A stretch of DNA of 64,000 nucleotides from Sporosarcina ureilytica (GTDB lineage Bacteria > Bacillota > Bacilli > Bacillales_A > Planococcaceae), in assembly GCF_001753205.1 (NCBI RefSeq), contig NZ_CP017560.1, positions 2,790,001 to 2,854,000 on the forward strand, in the 5' to 3' direction. Below, one piece after another: positions 43,467 to 53,104 of the stretch (position 1 is the first letter of the stretch; each line of letters begins with the position of its first letter). Both the position numbers and the translations under genes were made by a program. Below the pieces are notes generated by a model. The model was not told the origin of the DNA. It searched no databases and saw only the letters and a program-made list of their open reading frames with translations.

Positions 43467-44891
43467 TTATTCAAATAAATCGTCTAGCACTTCTCTAACT
43501 GCTGCTTTTCCTTGGTCCACACAATCCGGTAGTCCTACACCTTCGTAGGAAGCCCCTGCAATCTTCACACGTGGAAATTTATCCGCCAATTCAGCTTTGG
43601 CCTTGGAGATTAGATCTTTATGACCAACGCGGTATTGGGGTCTATCCTCATTCCAACGTGTAATCACCGTAAAGTCGGGTTCACCTTTAATTTCAATTAA
43701 TTTACTAAGATCCTCTAATACGATTTTTTCAATATCTGCATCTGGTAAATCAACAATTGCTTCTTCCCCAACACGCCCGACAAAAGCCCGGAGTAACACT
43801 TTGCCCTTTGGCGTTGATGTTGGCCATTTTCGGTGTGTCCAAGTACAGGCCGTTATGGAATAGTCGTTATTTCGCGCAACTAAAAATCCAGTTCCTTCCT
43901 GATCTTGAACAATCGCTTCTTCCGGAAAAGCTAAGGCGACTGTCGCAACAGAAGTTGTTGGAATTTCTCCTATGTTTTGAAGGACGCCGTGCTGGGAAAA
44001 TAAATCACTGGCCACTTTATGCCCCGTAGTTAAAATAACAGCGTCCGCCTCAACTTCTTGACCGTTATTTAAGGTGAGAAGATTCTTATCCTCGTTACGC
44101 TCAATCGATTCTACGCGCACACCTTTCAATACGGAATCCGGAGCCAAATGCCGTTCAATCGCTTCAACAATTGTTTCAAGTCCATTTCGGAACGTATGGA
44201 ATGCCCCTTCTTTTTTGGCATCGGCACCGTGTCGAGTTGGCGCCTTCTTCGGTGATGTTTTTTTCATCCCGAGTATTAAACTGCGATGATTTTTCTCTAC
44301 TGTTGCAAATTGAGGAAAAGTAGATTGCAAGCTCATATGGTCTATATCACCAGCATACACGCCAGACAACAATGGTTCGATTAGATTTTCAACAACCTCT
44401 CTACCTAACCGTCTACGGAAAAATGCACCTAGCGATTGGTCACCTTCCACCGATTTTCGAGGGAGCACGAGATCACCAGCAGCTCTTAATTTACCAGCTA
44501 ATGAAAATAGATTCGTTGTCAAAAACGGACCGATTTCTGTCGGGATGCCCATAATAGAACCCCCGGGAATTGGTTGTAATTTACCATTAATAAAGATATA
44601 AGCCTGCCCCGTCGCATTTTTAACAAGTTCACCTGCAACACCGACGTCTTCCGCCAATATCCCCATACTTTTCTTACGAATGAGGAAGGAATCAGGGCCG
44701 CGTTCAATAATAAAACCATCACGTTTTACCGTCTGAATTTTACCGCCTAGACGGTTAGACGCTTCAACAAGGAGAATATCAAGAAGAAGCCCTTTTTCTC
44801 GTGCTTCTTTTTGCATATAAAACGCTGCGGAAAGTCCTGTAATTCCTCCGCCGACGATGACGACTTTTTTACGTTGTTCGTTCATTGTCAT
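43467..44891 (-). CDS. hemY: Coproporphyrinogen III oxidase / protoporphyrinogen oxidase (HemY/CgoX)
   Basis: About 474 residues; ATG codons at 44891 and 44885 are both possible. FAD-binding VVIVGGGITGLSAAFYMQ at the N-terminus, GGKIQTVKRDGFIIERGPDSF near 50, and the C-terminal IAGASYEGVGLPDCVDQGK. In Gram-positive bacteria this flavoenzyme oxidises coproporphyrinogen III to coproporphyrin III. Last gene of hemE-hemH-hemY. Confidence 0.93.
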   Translation of the reverse strand: MTMNEQRKKVVIVGGGITGLSAAFYMQKEAREKGLLLDILLVEASNRLGGKIQTVKRDGFIIERGPDSFLIRKKSMGILAEDVGVAGELVKNATGQAYIFINGKLQPIPGGSIMGIPTEIGPFLTTNLFSLAGKLRAAGDLVLPRKSVEGDQSLGAFFRRRLGREVVENLIEPLLSGVYAGDIDHMSLQSTFPQFATVEKNHRSLILGMKKTSPKKAPTRHGADAKKEGAFHTFRNGLETIVEAIERHLAPDSVLKGVRVESIERNEDKNLLTLNNGQEVEADAVILTTGHKVASDLFSQHGVLQNIGEIPTTSVATVALAFPEEAIVQDQEGTGFLVARNNDYSITACTWTHRKWPTSTPKGKVLLRAFVGRVGEEAIVDLPDADIEKIVLEDLSKLIEIKGEPDFTVITRWNEDRPQYRVGHKDLISKAKAELADKFPRVKIAGASYEGVGLPDCVDQGKAAVREVLDDLFE

Positions 44892-44906
44892 CAACACTTT
44901 CTTTTA

Positions 44907-45845
44907 TCATGATTTCGATTCGTTCATTTTTCCAAAAACCGCATCCACCATTGCGTCAATAAATAATGGATCAGTATTTGGCATTGCTGGTCGGTAATAC
45001 GAAGCCCCGATTTCATCACAGACCACTTTACACTCATAATCATTATCATAGAGTACTTCTAGATGGTCTGAAACAAACCCAACTGGTGTATAAACGAATG
45101 TCGTATAGCCTTTTTCGTTGTGTAAATCTCTCGTCATATCTTGAACATCTGGTCCTAACCACGGTTCAGGCGTTTGACCTTCACTTTGCCAACCAACTTC
45201 GTAATTTGTAACCCCTGCTGCCTTGGCAATTAAATCTGCTGTTTCTTGTAGCTGCTCCGGATACGGATCGCCATTCGCAATAATTTTTTCTGGCAAAGAG
45301 TGCGCAGATACGATTAGACAAGCATTGGCACGCTCTTCATCGCTCATACTGCTATACGTTTCTCGGACTTGCTTTTCCCAGTACGCAATGAATTTTGGCT
45401 CTTTGTACCAGCTTTCAACCGATGTCATTTCGATTCCGTATTTCTCTGCTTCTTCCTTTGCACGTCCGTTGTATGACTGAACGGAAAACGTAGAGAAATG
45501 AGGCGCCAACACAATTGAGGCCGCTTCAGTAATACCGTCCGTATTCATTTGTTGGACTGCTTCCTCAATAAACGGCGTAATATGTTTCAAACCGATATAT
45601 ACTTTAAATTCGATATCATCCTGGACTTCATTTAAACGATCGCATAATGCATTCGCTTGATTTTCAGTAATTTTTGCAAGTGGTGAAATCCCACCAATGG
45701 CTGCATACCGGTTTTGTAAATCTTCTAGCTGTTCTGGAGCAGGCGGACGACCGCGCCTAATATGTGTGTAATATGGCTCAATATCTTCTTCTTTGTAAGG
45801 CGTTCCGTACGCCATTACTAATAGACCCATTTTCTTTTTTGTCAT
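44907..45845 (-). CDS. hemH: Coproporphyrin ferrochelatase
   Basis: 312 residues: [30 protein letters not shown]-terminus, the catalytic histidine in [12 protein letters not shown] near 183, and the glutamate in [13 protein letters not shown] near 264. Inserts Fe2+ into coproporphyrin III (or protoporphyrin IX). Follows hemE by about 100 bases and precedes hemY by 15. Confidence 0.94.
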   Translation of the reverse strand: MTKKKMGLLVMAYGTPYKEEDIEPYYTHIRRGRPPAPEQLEDLQNRYAAIGGISPLAKITENQANALCDRLNEVQDDIEFKVYIGLKHITPFIEEAVQQMNTDGITEAASIVLAPHFSTFSVQSYNGRAKEEAEKYGIEMTSVESWYKEPKFIAYWEKQVRETYSSMSDEERANACLIVSAHSLPEKIIANGDPYPEQLQETADLIAKAAGVTNYEVGWQSEGQTPEPWLGPDVQDMTRDLHNEKGYTTFVYTPVGFVSDHLEVLYDNDYECKVVCDEIGASYYRPAMPNTDPLFIDAMVDAVFGKMNESKS

Positions 45846-45904
45846 GTTGTCACCTCTATATATTGTTAGTACCCCATGTTACATGTAATTAATTTCAAAA
45901 AAAT

Positions 45905-45934
45905 CATATAGCCGGCTTAATCTCCGGCTATATG
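45905..45934 (-). terminator. Hairpin between hemE and hemH
   Basis: CATATAGCCGG (45905-45915) pairs with CCGGCTATATG (45924-45934); on the minus strand ATTTTTTTG follows. It lies 16 bases beyond hemE and may be an attenuating terminator inside the hem unit. Confidence 0.7.
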
Positions 45935-45949
45935 AAGTTTAAATCTACG

Positions 45950-46993
45950 TTATTTACGTAATTCTGCACTATATGTGTGAATGAATTCAGTTAATTTCTT
46001 CAATGTAGCTGGTTTTACATCTGGGAATACACCGTGACCAAGGTTAAAGATATGGCTACCATGTTCTACCCCTTGCTCAATAATTGCTTTGGCACGTTCT
46101 TCAATCACGTTCCAATCAGCAATTAGTAGCGTTGGGTCTAGGTTTCCTTGTAACGGCTTAGTTAGTCCGCGCTCCCCTGCTTCTTGAATCGGTAAACGCC
46201 AGTCTAATCCGACAACATCAACTGGTAAATCATGCCACTCATTTGCAAGGTGACTTGCCCCTACGCCAAATGTAATCAGTGGTACGTTTAATTTACGAAG
46301 TTCTGTGAAAATTCGCGTCATGACTGGTTTAACGAAGATACGGTAGTCTGAAACGCTTAGTGCGCCTACCCACGAATCAAATACTTGAATTGCTTTCGCA
46401 CCCGCATTAACCTGTGCTGTGACGTATGTAATTGTCATATCCGCTAACTTATCCATCAATACAAACCATGCTTCGGGTTCGGAAACCATAAATGACTTTG
46501 TTAAGTTGTATGTGCGTGAAGGACCTCCTTCAATCATATAGCTTGCAAGTGTAAACGGGGCACCAGCGAAACCGATAAGCGGTACATTTAATTGTTCCTG
46601 TGTTAACATTTTAATCGTTTCCAATACATACGGTACATCGTCTTCTGGTGAAATTTCACCCAGATTATGTACGTCTTGCACTGAACGAATTGGATTGCTA
46701 ATGACTGGACCAACGCCAGCCTTGATTTTCACATCTACCCCAATTGCTGGAAGTGGTGTTACAATGTCTTTATATAAAATCGCTGCGTCTACGTTATATT
46801 GATCAACAGGAAGTTTTGTAACGAATGCACAAATTTCCGGCTTTCGTACGATATCTTCCAATGAACCATGTTCTTCTTTAATTTTTAAATACTCAGGCTG
46901 TGAACGTCCAGCTTGTCTCATATACCATACTGGCGTGTGGTCAATTTTCTCCCCACGTGCAGCTCGTAAAAGTGTATCATTAAACTTAGTCAT
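45950..46993 (-). CDS. hemE: Uroporphyrinogen decarboxylase
   Basis: 347 residues from [35 protein letters not shown]; the start at 46993 fits the family, although the ribosome site is weak and an in-frame extension exists upstream. The arginine-rich MRQAGR motif, [10 protein letters not shown], and the C-terminal [10 protein letters not shown] are diagnostic. Decarboxylates uroporphyrinogen III to coproporphyrinogen III. Confidence 0.94.
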   Translation of the reverse strand: MTKFNDTLLRAARGEKIDHTPVWYMRQAGRSQPEYLKIKEEHGSLEDIVRKPEICAFVTKLPVDQYNVDAAILYKDIVTPLPAIGVDVKIKAGVGPVISNPIRSVQDVHNLGEISPEDDVPYVLETIKMLTQEQLNVPLIGFAGAPFTLASYMIEGGPSRTYNLTKSFMVSEPEAWFVLMDKLADMTITYVTAQVNAGAKAIQVFDSWVGALSVSDYRIFVKPVMTRIFTELRKLNVPLITFGVGASHLANEWHDLPVDVVGLDWRLPIQEAGERGLTKPLQGNLDPTLLIADWNVIEERAKAIIEQGVEHGSHIFNLGHGVFPDVKPATLKKLTEFIHTYSAELRK

Positions 46994-47221
46994 AAAACGT
47001 AGTCCCACTTTCTCTTTATATTTTCTTTCCGATGCTTCTACCTTAACATAGTAAAACTTTCGCATCTGTTTGTATAGATGAATACTATTGTTGTCATACA
47101 ATTGTCTTTATTTTAGCCACATAATCGACATGATTTGTTTTAATCTTTGGATTAAGGGAAAATATACGTAAGTAAAGCTTTAAAAGCATATGCTTATTGA
47201 CAACTTAAGGAGGTTTTGGGA

Positions 47222-47737
47222 ATGAATATTTTTACGACAACCGGAACGATGAATTTTATGGAATCGTTAAGACAAAAATATACCAATGAAAAAATGGTTG
47301 TGATGCATAGTGATGAGCACTCACTTTTATTGCATGAAACAGCAGGACCATCCGTTTTTCAAACACCATTACGGTACGAGGTAATTGGTTCAATCAGCAA
47401 CTTAGAAGATAAAGGTTTTTTTGCTTTTAATCATATTTCAGTAACAGATGAAGGGAGTCCAATATTTGAACACCTGTTACGCGGTCGAATAAATTCCATA
47501 AAAGGAGCACCTGGTTTCATCGCGCTTCGATTATTACGGCCACAAACTTCAAATACATACATCGTCTTAACCCAATGGTCTGAAAAACGCTATTTTAATT
47601 TTTGGAAAGAATCTTCCAATTACCTTCATATTATAGCCACGCATGAAAAAGGAATTGGTTTAGAAAAGAGCCCTCAGATGTTTTCGAGTGCCCCTTATGT
47701 TAAAACTTATACAACAATAGAGGATGAAGAGGAATAG
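47222..47737 (+). CDS. hmoB: Haem-degrading monooxygenase HmoB-like (YhgC)
   Basis: 171 residues from MNIFTTTGTMNFMESL; the ATG at 47222 is eight bases after AAGGAGG. A C-terminal antibiotic-biosynthesis-monooxygenase (ABM) domain (FAFNHISVTDEGSPIFEHLLRGR to LTQWSEKRYFNFWKESSNY) has the asparagine and tryptophan residues typical of IsdG-like haem monooxygenases. Read divergently from the hem operon, as is yhgC in B. subtilis; frees iron from haem or limits haem excess. Confidence 0.85.
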   Translation: MNIFTTTGTMNFMESLRQKYTNEKMVVMHSDEHSLLLHETAGPSVFQTPLRYEVIGSISNLEDKGFFAFNHISVTDEGSPIFEHLLRGRINSIKGAPGFIALRLLRPQTSNTYIVLTQWSEKRYFNFWKESSNYLHIIATHEKGIGLEKSPQMFSSAPYVKTYTTIEDEEE

Positions 47738-47846
47738 TCATGTCCATGTGACGTCTTCACGGACCACATTTTTCTATTGCTTGATTAAAACTTCGTTGTT
47801 ACAATTAATTTTTAAAACTATTTCGTTTTCAGAGAGGGGTACACGA

Positions 47847-49010
47847 TTGAAAAACCAATTATTCGAAAAGCTGACGAATGCATACGAGGACATGGTTGTC
47901 ATCCGACGACACCTTCACATGCATCCCGAACTTTCTTTTAAAGAAGAAAAAACAGCACAGTACATTGTTGATTTTTACACAGACCTTGGCATCGAGGTTC
48001 AAGCAAACGTCGGTGGAAATGGGGTTGTTGCTCGAGTTAAAGGGGGGAAGCCAGGTAAAACAGTGGCTCTCCGCGCAGATTTCGATGCACTTCCTATTCA
48101 AGATGAAAAAGATGCACCTTATCAATCAACGGTTCCTGGCGTCATGCATGCTTGTGGACATGACGGACATACAGCAACGCTTCTTCAGCTTGCAAAAGCA
48201 ATTCACGAATTGCATGAAAACCTGGCGGGTGAATATGTTTTCATCCATCAACATGCGGAGGAATTAGCCCCAGGCGGCGCTATCTCAATGATTGAAGATG
48301 GTTGTTTAGACGGCGTTGACGTTATTTTCGGTACGCATCTTTGGTCTCAAACTGATGCCGGAACAGTAGAATATTTGGCCGGTCCTATTATGGCAGCGTC
48401 AGATTTGTTTGAAATTAAAGTTCAAGGAGCAGGTGGACACGGAGCCAATCCACATCAGACAAAAGATGCAATTGTTATCGGTGCCCAACTCGTTACGAAT
48501 TTACAACAAATCGTTTCTCGTCGCGTTGATCCTATTGAATCTGCCGTCCTATCCGTCGGCTCTTTCGTAGCAGAAAATGCATTTAATGTTATCGCAGACA
48601 CTGCTGAACTTCGAGGAACAGTTCGCACATTCACACCCGAAATCCGCGACTTAATGGAAACTGAAATTAAGCGCGTTGCAGAAGGAACAGCACTTGCAAA
48701 TAATTGTACGATTGACATCGTTTATAAACGCGGTTACCCGGCAGTTGTGAATCACGAAGAAGAAACTGCTTACGTACAAAAGATCGCAGAAGATGTGTTA
48801 GGTTCAGAATTTGTAGTCGAGACACCTCCCCATATGGGCGGCGAAGACTTTGCCTATTACCTTGAAAAAGTGCCTGGCACATTTTTCTTTACAGGCGCAA
48901 AACCCGATGTCCCTTATCCACATCATCACCCGAAATTTGACTTTGACGAGAATGCAATGTTAACAGCTGCAAAAATCCTCGGCGCTGCCGCACTCGAGTA
49001 TCAGGAATAA
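47847..49010 (+). CDS. M20 family amidohydrolase (N-acyl-amino acid amidohydrolase type)
   Basis: 387 residues from a TTG at 47847 (LKNQLFEKLTNAYEDMVVIRRHLHMHPE), chosen because GAGAGGGG lies nine bases before and homology begins there. M20D metal ligands: HACGHDGHTA near 98, HQHAEE near 133, HLWSQ, and the C-terminal MGGEDFAYY. Related to hippurate and indole-acetyl-amino acid hydrolases and YhaA; removes acyl groups from amino acids. Exact substrate unknown. Confidence 0.88.
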   Translation: MKNQLFEKLTNAYEDMVVIRRHLHMHPELSFKEEKTAQYIVDFYTDLGIEVQANVGGNGVVARVKGGKPGKTVALRADFDALPIQDEKDAPYQSTVPGVMHACGHDGHTATLLQLAKAIHELHENLAGEYVFIHQHAEELAPGGAISMIEDGCLDGVDVIFGTHLWSQTDAGTVEYLAGPIMAASDLFEIKVQGAGGHGANPHQTKDAIVIGAQLVTNLQQIVSRRVDPIESAVLSVGSFVAENAFNVIADTAELRGTVRTFTPEIRDLMETEIKRVAEGTALANNCTIDIVYKRGYPAVVNHEEETAYVQKIAEDVLGSEFVVETPPHMGGEDFAYYLEKVPGTFFFTGAKPDVPYPHHHPKFDFDENAMLTAAKILGAAALEYQE

Positions 49011-49092
49011 ACAAAAGCGGAAGATGCCGGTTAGATGATTAGCACCTCTAAATGAATATATCTTGAAAATTTTCATTTATTATTTCCTAAAC

Positions 49093-49130
49093 AAAACTAT
49101 CCTATCAGTCTCTCAGATAAGGATAGTTTT
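49093..49130 (+). terminator. Terminator of the amidohydrolase gene
   Basis: AAAACTATCC (49093-49102) pairs with GGATAGTTTT (49121-49130), followed by TTG and pyrimidines. Confidence 0.75.
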
Positions 49131-49211
49131 TGCATTTCACCTGCAAATCTTCTTTTATTCCTCACGCAGATTACTAATAATAAAAATAGTTCTAATTAAT
49201 CAATTTATTTA

Positions 49212-49239
49212 TTGCATTATTACTTTTCCCCTATATAAT
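49212..49239 (+). promoter_or_regulatory. Probable sigma-A promoter of comK
   Basis: TTGCAT (49212-49217) and TATAAT (49234-49239) are 16 bases apart, 37 bases upstream of the comK TTG start. No clear ComK box pair (AAAA-N5-TTTT) was found. Confidence 0.5.
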
Positions 49240-49276
49240 AAATGTATGACTACGGAAAAATAAGGAGTGGATTTTT

Positions 49277-49780
49277 TTGCAAATTATCAAACCTGATGTG
49301 CCTTACATAATTTCCACGAACACACTTGTCTTACAAACTATTCGAAAAGAAAGTAGACTTATGACCCTTATTATGGAAAAAGACAATCAATTTACACATC
49401 CACGAAAAGCCTTACACCTAATTAGAGCGTCTTGTCGTCATTACGGGACATCCTTAAAAGTAGCAACACATAATGCCAAAAATATACTCAACAATCGCCA
49501 CAAGGTCCCCATTGTTGTCGCCTTTGACCATGGAACCCCCTTAATCATGATTCCAACATTATCAACTGCTTCTGAACAAAACATTTGGATAGCATTTCAC
49601 GCAATCGTTAACATCAAACCAGAAGGGGCTGGATGCACAATCATCGAATTAACAAATCAACATTTTATAAAAGTCGATTCATCTGAAACAACAATCCAAA
49701 GGCAAATTGCTTTAGCATACTTATTACAACGTGATTATAAACAGAAATTCAGTCAATTCGGCGGTGCGTGGATTACCTAA
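49277..49780 (+). CDS. comK: Competence transcription factor ComK
   Basis: 167 residues from a TTG with AAGGAG nine bases upstream. The central stretch ASCRHYGTSLKVATHNAKNILNNRHKVPIVVAF followed by HGTPLIMIPTLST and IWIAFHAI matches ComK. ComK binds AT-rich AAAA-N5-TTTT boxes and switches on uptake and recombination genes such as the comF set in this window. Its stop overlaps the convergent yhjD stop by four bases. Confidence 0.85.
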   Translation: MQIIKPDVPYIISTNTLVLQTIRKESRLMTLIMEKDNQFTHPRKALHLIRASCRHYGTSLKVATHNAKNILNNRHKVPIVVAFDHGTPLIMIPTLSTASEQNIWIAFHAIVNIKPEGAGCTIIELTNQHFIKVDSSETTIQRQIALAYLLQRDYKQKFSQFGGAWIT

Positions 49781-50154
49781 TGCCCCGTTTTCGTAAAGTA
49801 TTTTGTCGCACAAAAGTAACTAGTGAGTAATTCTTCTGTTTTATTGCGCAAGCGAACATTCAAATAACGACGCTGTTCTTCATAACCACCATATAAAAAA
49901 ACGTACTCAGTAAATGTATCGTCAGTTTTACCACGAGTCACTTTTATATGATGGCGTTGTAAGTAAATCATTGTTTCTTGAAGCTCGGCTTGCGCTGTTT
50001 TTATCACTTCATCGACTAATTGAATGTACGGTCTTTTTAATTTAAACTTTCCATCCTCAACAATTTTACGATCTTTTTCCAACACAATCAGCACCATCGG
50101 TAAATAAATCATGCGTTCAATATACGGTAATGCCTCTGGTGGAATTAACGCCAT
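49777..50154 (-). CDS. yhjD: YhjD-like conserved protein
   Basis: 125 residues; start at 50154 (MALIPPEALPYIERMIYLPMVLIVLEKD) with AGGGAG upstream. Conserved segments KLKRPYIQLVDE, IKVTRGKTDDTFTEYVFLYGGYEEQRRYLN and LRNKTEELL match the YhjD family of Bacillus. No signal peptide or catalytic motif; function unknown. Convergent with comK, with overlapping stop codons. Confidence 0.72.
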   Translation of the reverse strand: MALIPPEALPYIERMIYLPMVLIVLEKDRKIVEDGKFKLKRPYIQLVDEVIKTAQAELQETMIYLQRHHIKVTRGKTDDTFTEYVFLYGGYEEQRRYLNVRLRNKTEELLTSYFCATKYFTKTGH

Positions 50155-50372
50155 TGCTTTCTTCTCCCTTCGACACGAACACAAGTTCTTATAACTAGTA
50201 TATGTTTAGCAAACAAAAATAGCAACTGTAAAAAATGGAAGGGATTTATTATGCTTATATTGCATAAAATTTCGTTTCACCTAGATTATAAAATAAGATT
50301 CCGTTGACGCGGAAATGGAACACGCAACTTTTGCTACATGCTATGGCAAAAAAAAGACGAAAAAATAAAAAA

Positions 50373-50399
50373 AGCAGAGAGAATTGTCTTCACCCTGCT
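50373..50399 (-). terminator. Weak hairpin downstream of the lipoprotein gene
   Basis: AGCAG/CTGCT arms with partial inner pairing are followed on the minus strand by a run of seven T. About 90 bases beyond the lipoprotein stop. The rest of the 330-base gap (50155-50485) shows no gene. Confidence 0.35.
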
Positions 50400-50485
50400 A
50401 CTTTTCAATGTATATATTTATCAATTCAATCAAGAAAAAGCTTGCATCTACTAGAAAGATAATCATCTTATCCGTCGGTTATAAC

Positions 50486-51028
50486 TTATTGTTTCATCGC
50501 GTCGTCCCCCAGATAATGCACAGAAGAGACTTTCCATTCGTTGTTTTCTTTCGTGAATACAGTTACTTGACGTCCATTTTCACTAGTTTCCAGCCCAGTG
50601 GATAGTTGTTTTAACGAAGATTTCAATACTGCGAATACTTGCGCTTCCGCTTCTGAATATTTGACAATCGTTACGTCTGAAACTTCACGCACAAGGTTAT
50701 AATCTTTGAATATTGACTCCGTGTGTGTACGCTCTTCTTCCAAATCGAAGCTTTCCGTGTTTTCTGATAGCGTTTCCATATAAGCATCTAGCTCTTTTTC
50801 ATTAAAAGTGGAAATATATGTGTCGAAAGCTTGAAGGATTTGCTCTTTCTCTTCTTTCGGAATATTTTCAGCCTCTTCAATTGAATCTCCCATTAAGCTA
50901 AATCCCACTGATTCCTCAGACACGTCTTGCTTATTTTGTTCTTTTTCTTCGTTGTTCGCCCCATTATTGCTACAAGCACCTAAAAGAAGCATCGTCATCA
51001 TAAGTAATGCCAATTGTATTTTTTTCAT
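50486..51028 (-). CDS. Lipoprotein with NTF2-like C-terminal region, function unknown
   Basis: 180 residues; the ATG at 51028 has GGAGGAGC upstream. Signal peptide MKKIQLALLMMTMLLLGAC ends in a lipobox; an Asn/Glu/Lys-rich linker follows. Residues about 70-178 (FDTYISTFNEKELDAYMETL, DVTIVKYSEAEAQVFAVL, RQVTVFTKENNEWKVSSVHYL) have the pattern of an NTF2/SnoaL-like fold. It lies 30 bases beyond the degU terminator, so partial readthrough is possible. Confidence 0.75.
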   Translation of the reverse strand: MKKIQLALLMMTMLLLGACSNNGANNEEKEQNKQDVSEESVGFSLMGDSIEEAENIPKEEKEQILQAFDTYISTFNEKELDAYMETLSENTESFDLEEERTHTESIFKDYNLVREVSDVTIVKYSEAEAQVFAVLKSSLKQLSTGLETSENGRQVTVFTKENNEWKVSSVHYLGDDAMKQ

Positions 51029-51055
51029 TAGAATAGCTCCTCCTGTTAAACATCT

Positions 51056-51086
51056 AAAAGGGCCACTCAAAGCGAATGGCCCTTTT
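51056..51086 (-). terminator. Terminator of degS-degU
   Basis: AAAAGGGCCA (51056-51065) pairs with TGGCCCTTTT (51077-51086), 17 bases after the degU stop. Symmetrical. Confidence 0.85.
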
Positions 51087-51102
51087 AATTATGACAAAAT
51101 GA

Positions 51103-51783
51103 TTACTTTACTTCAACCCAACCGTTTTTAATCGCCGTCACAACTGCTTGCGTCCGGTCGTTGACGCTCATTTTTTGTAAAATACTAGATACGTGGTTTT
51201 TCACAGTTTTCTCTGAAATAAATAACGTTTCACCTATTGTTCGGTTACTTTGTCCATCCGTTAACAACTGAAGCACTTCACTTTCGCGTTTTGTAAGTAA
51301 ATGATACGGACGACGAATATCATTTTGTTGGAACGCACCTTTATGCTCACGTTCACTTAATCTACGGAACTCTTCAACAAGGTTATGTGTCACTTTTGGA
51401 TGTAGATAAGAACCACCTGACGAAACGACTTTAATCGCCTCAACAATTTCATCAGCATCCATTTCTTTCAGCATATATCCTAACGCACCAGTTTTAAGCG
51501 CATGCGTTACGTAAGAACCATCGTCATGAATGGAAAGAATAATCACTTTCGCGTCAGGATATTCATTTAAAAGTGCTTCTGTAGCATCTACGCCATTCAT
51601 TCGTGGCATATTAATATCCATTAGAATGACATCTGGTTGATATTGTTCATAAAGTGCAACTACTTCGGCGCCGTCGTCTCCTTCAGCGGCAACTTCAAAT
51701 GAATCTTCAAAATCTAAGATTCGTTTGACGCCTTCACGGAATAATTGATGGTCGTCTATGATGATTATCTTTGTTTTTGGCAT
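51103..51783 (-). CDS. degU: Response regulator DegU
   Basis: 226 residues; the ATG at 51783 ([15 protein letters not shown]) has GGGAGG upstream. NarL/FixJ type: receiver with IDDH and phospho-acceptor aspartate in [13 protein letters not shown] (about 56), and a C-terminal LuxR helix-turn-helix ([42 protein letters not shown] region). DegU controls exoenzymes, motility, biofilm and, unphosphorylated, comK. It follows degS by 27 bases. Confidence 0.95.
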   Translation of the reverse strand: MPKTKIIIIDDHQLFREGVKRILDFEDSFEVAAEGDDGAEVVALYEQYQPDVILMDINMPRMNGVDATEALLNEYPDAKVIILSIHDDGSYVTHALKTGALGYMLKEMDADEIVEAIKVVSSGGSYLHPKVTHNLVEEFRRLSEREHKGAFQQNDIRRPYHLLTKRESEVLQLLTDGQSNRTIGETLFISEKTVKNHVSSILQKMSVNDRTQAVVTAIKNGWVEVK

Positions 51784-51810
51784 GTTATTTCCTCCCAATC
51801 GAGATCAATT

Positions 51811-52971
51811 CTAATTCCCCTCATTATTCAATGGAATTTGAAAAAGAATGATTGTCCCTTTACCTATAGTAGAATTTATTTTCATTGCGCCTTTTAGTAA
51901 ATCTACACGCTCACGCATTCCGATTAATCCAAAAGACTTCTTTTTTACTTTATTTACATCGAACCCTTTTCCATTATCTTTAATGATTATATTAAGTGTA
52001 TCGCGAAGCCACTCTACTTTCACCCAAATACTACTCGGTTTACCATGTTTTAAAGCATTTGCTACTGATTCTTGAACAAGTCTAAAGACAGCAGCTTCAA
52101 AATTTGTATGAAAACGTTGTTCGTTTCCAATGCTTTGAAAATGAATATCGACATCCTTCTCAAAGTCTTCAATTTGGGATAAGTATTTCTTTAAAGCTGG
52201 ACCAACCCCTAAGTCGTCAAGCGACATAGGACGAAGGTCGAAAATAACACGTCTAACCTCAATAAGTGCTGCGCGTACATTCATTCTCAAGGATTTTAAT
52301 TCCGATAACGCCGATGCTTTTCCTTCTTCATTAAATATCTTTTCAACCAACCCTGCTCGCAACAGCACATTTGCTAGCATTTGAGCGGGTCCATCATGGA
52401 TATCGCGAGACAACCTTTTCCGTTCCTCTTCTTGTGCTTCGATAATACGAATCGAAAACTCTTGCTTTTGCTTCGCATCCTCAAGCGCTGCACCGACATT
52501 TTTCAAATCGGATGTCAAATAATTGATAACAGTAGCCACTTGGGTTACAAGTTGTTCTGCCCGGTCAATCGTTTCCAATAATCCTTCAAGTTGGCGTTCT
52601 AACTCATCTCGTCTTTTACGTAATCGTTTTTCTTCCATTTCATTCATTGATAACTTAAGTTGCAATTTACTCGCAACCTCATAAGCCTCTCTCACTTCTA
52701 CTTCTGAGTATGACTGAAAATTCTTCGACACATCAGCAAGCCTGCGACGTGATTGACGACTTTTCACTTCCATCAAATCATTCTCTGTGATTAATAAAGA
52801 AATATCTTGTTTTACTTCTTCAAGTTCTGCTCTCATTTGCTCATAGTTCTGCCTGCTCTGTTCACTAATTACATAAATATCATTTTTTGATTGATTCATC
52901 GTACGGACCATACTATTAAAAATGGCGTCTAGTGTCTTTATATCAATCGGTTCATTATTCAACGTTTTCAC
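51811..52971 (-). CDS. degS: Sensor histidine kinase DegS
   Basis: 386 residues, cytoplasmic with no membrane span. A long N-terminal coiled coil (about 1-175), then the HisKA_3 H-box RKRLSRDIHDGPAQMLANVLLRAG (phospho-histidine near 189) and HATPase motifs SVANALKHG and DNGKGFD, GLIGMRERVDLLKG. Phosphorylates DegU in response to cytoplasmic cues, including flagellar load in B. subtilis. Confidence 0.95.
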   Translation of the reverse strand: MKTLNNEPIDIKTLDAIFNSMVRTMNQSKNDIYVISEQSRQNYEQMRAELEEVKQDISLLITENDLMEVKSRQSRRRLADVSKNFQSYSEVEVREAYEVASKLQLKLSMNEMEEKRLRKRRDELERQLEGLLETIDRAEQLVTQVATVINYLTSDLKNVGAALEDAKQKQEFSIRIIEAQEEERKRLSRDIHDGPAQMLANVLLRAGLVEKIFNEEGKASALSELKSLRMNVRAALIEVRRVIFDLRPMSLDDLGVGPALKKYLSQIEDFEKDVDIHFQSIGNEQRFHTNFEAAVFRLVQESVANALKHGKPSSIWVKVEWLRDTLNIIIKDNGKGFDVNKVKKKSFGLIGMRERVDLLKGAMKINSTIGKGTIILFQIPLNNEGN

Positions 52972-53104
52972 TCCATTTTATATAGAAATCCTTATGATTT
53001 AAAATACTACAGGCGTTATGAGTTCCACAGTCACCTTATATATTATATCATTAGTATAGCAAATGAATATTAAGTTTGTATTACAAGTAGTGGAGGCGTT
53101 ACAA

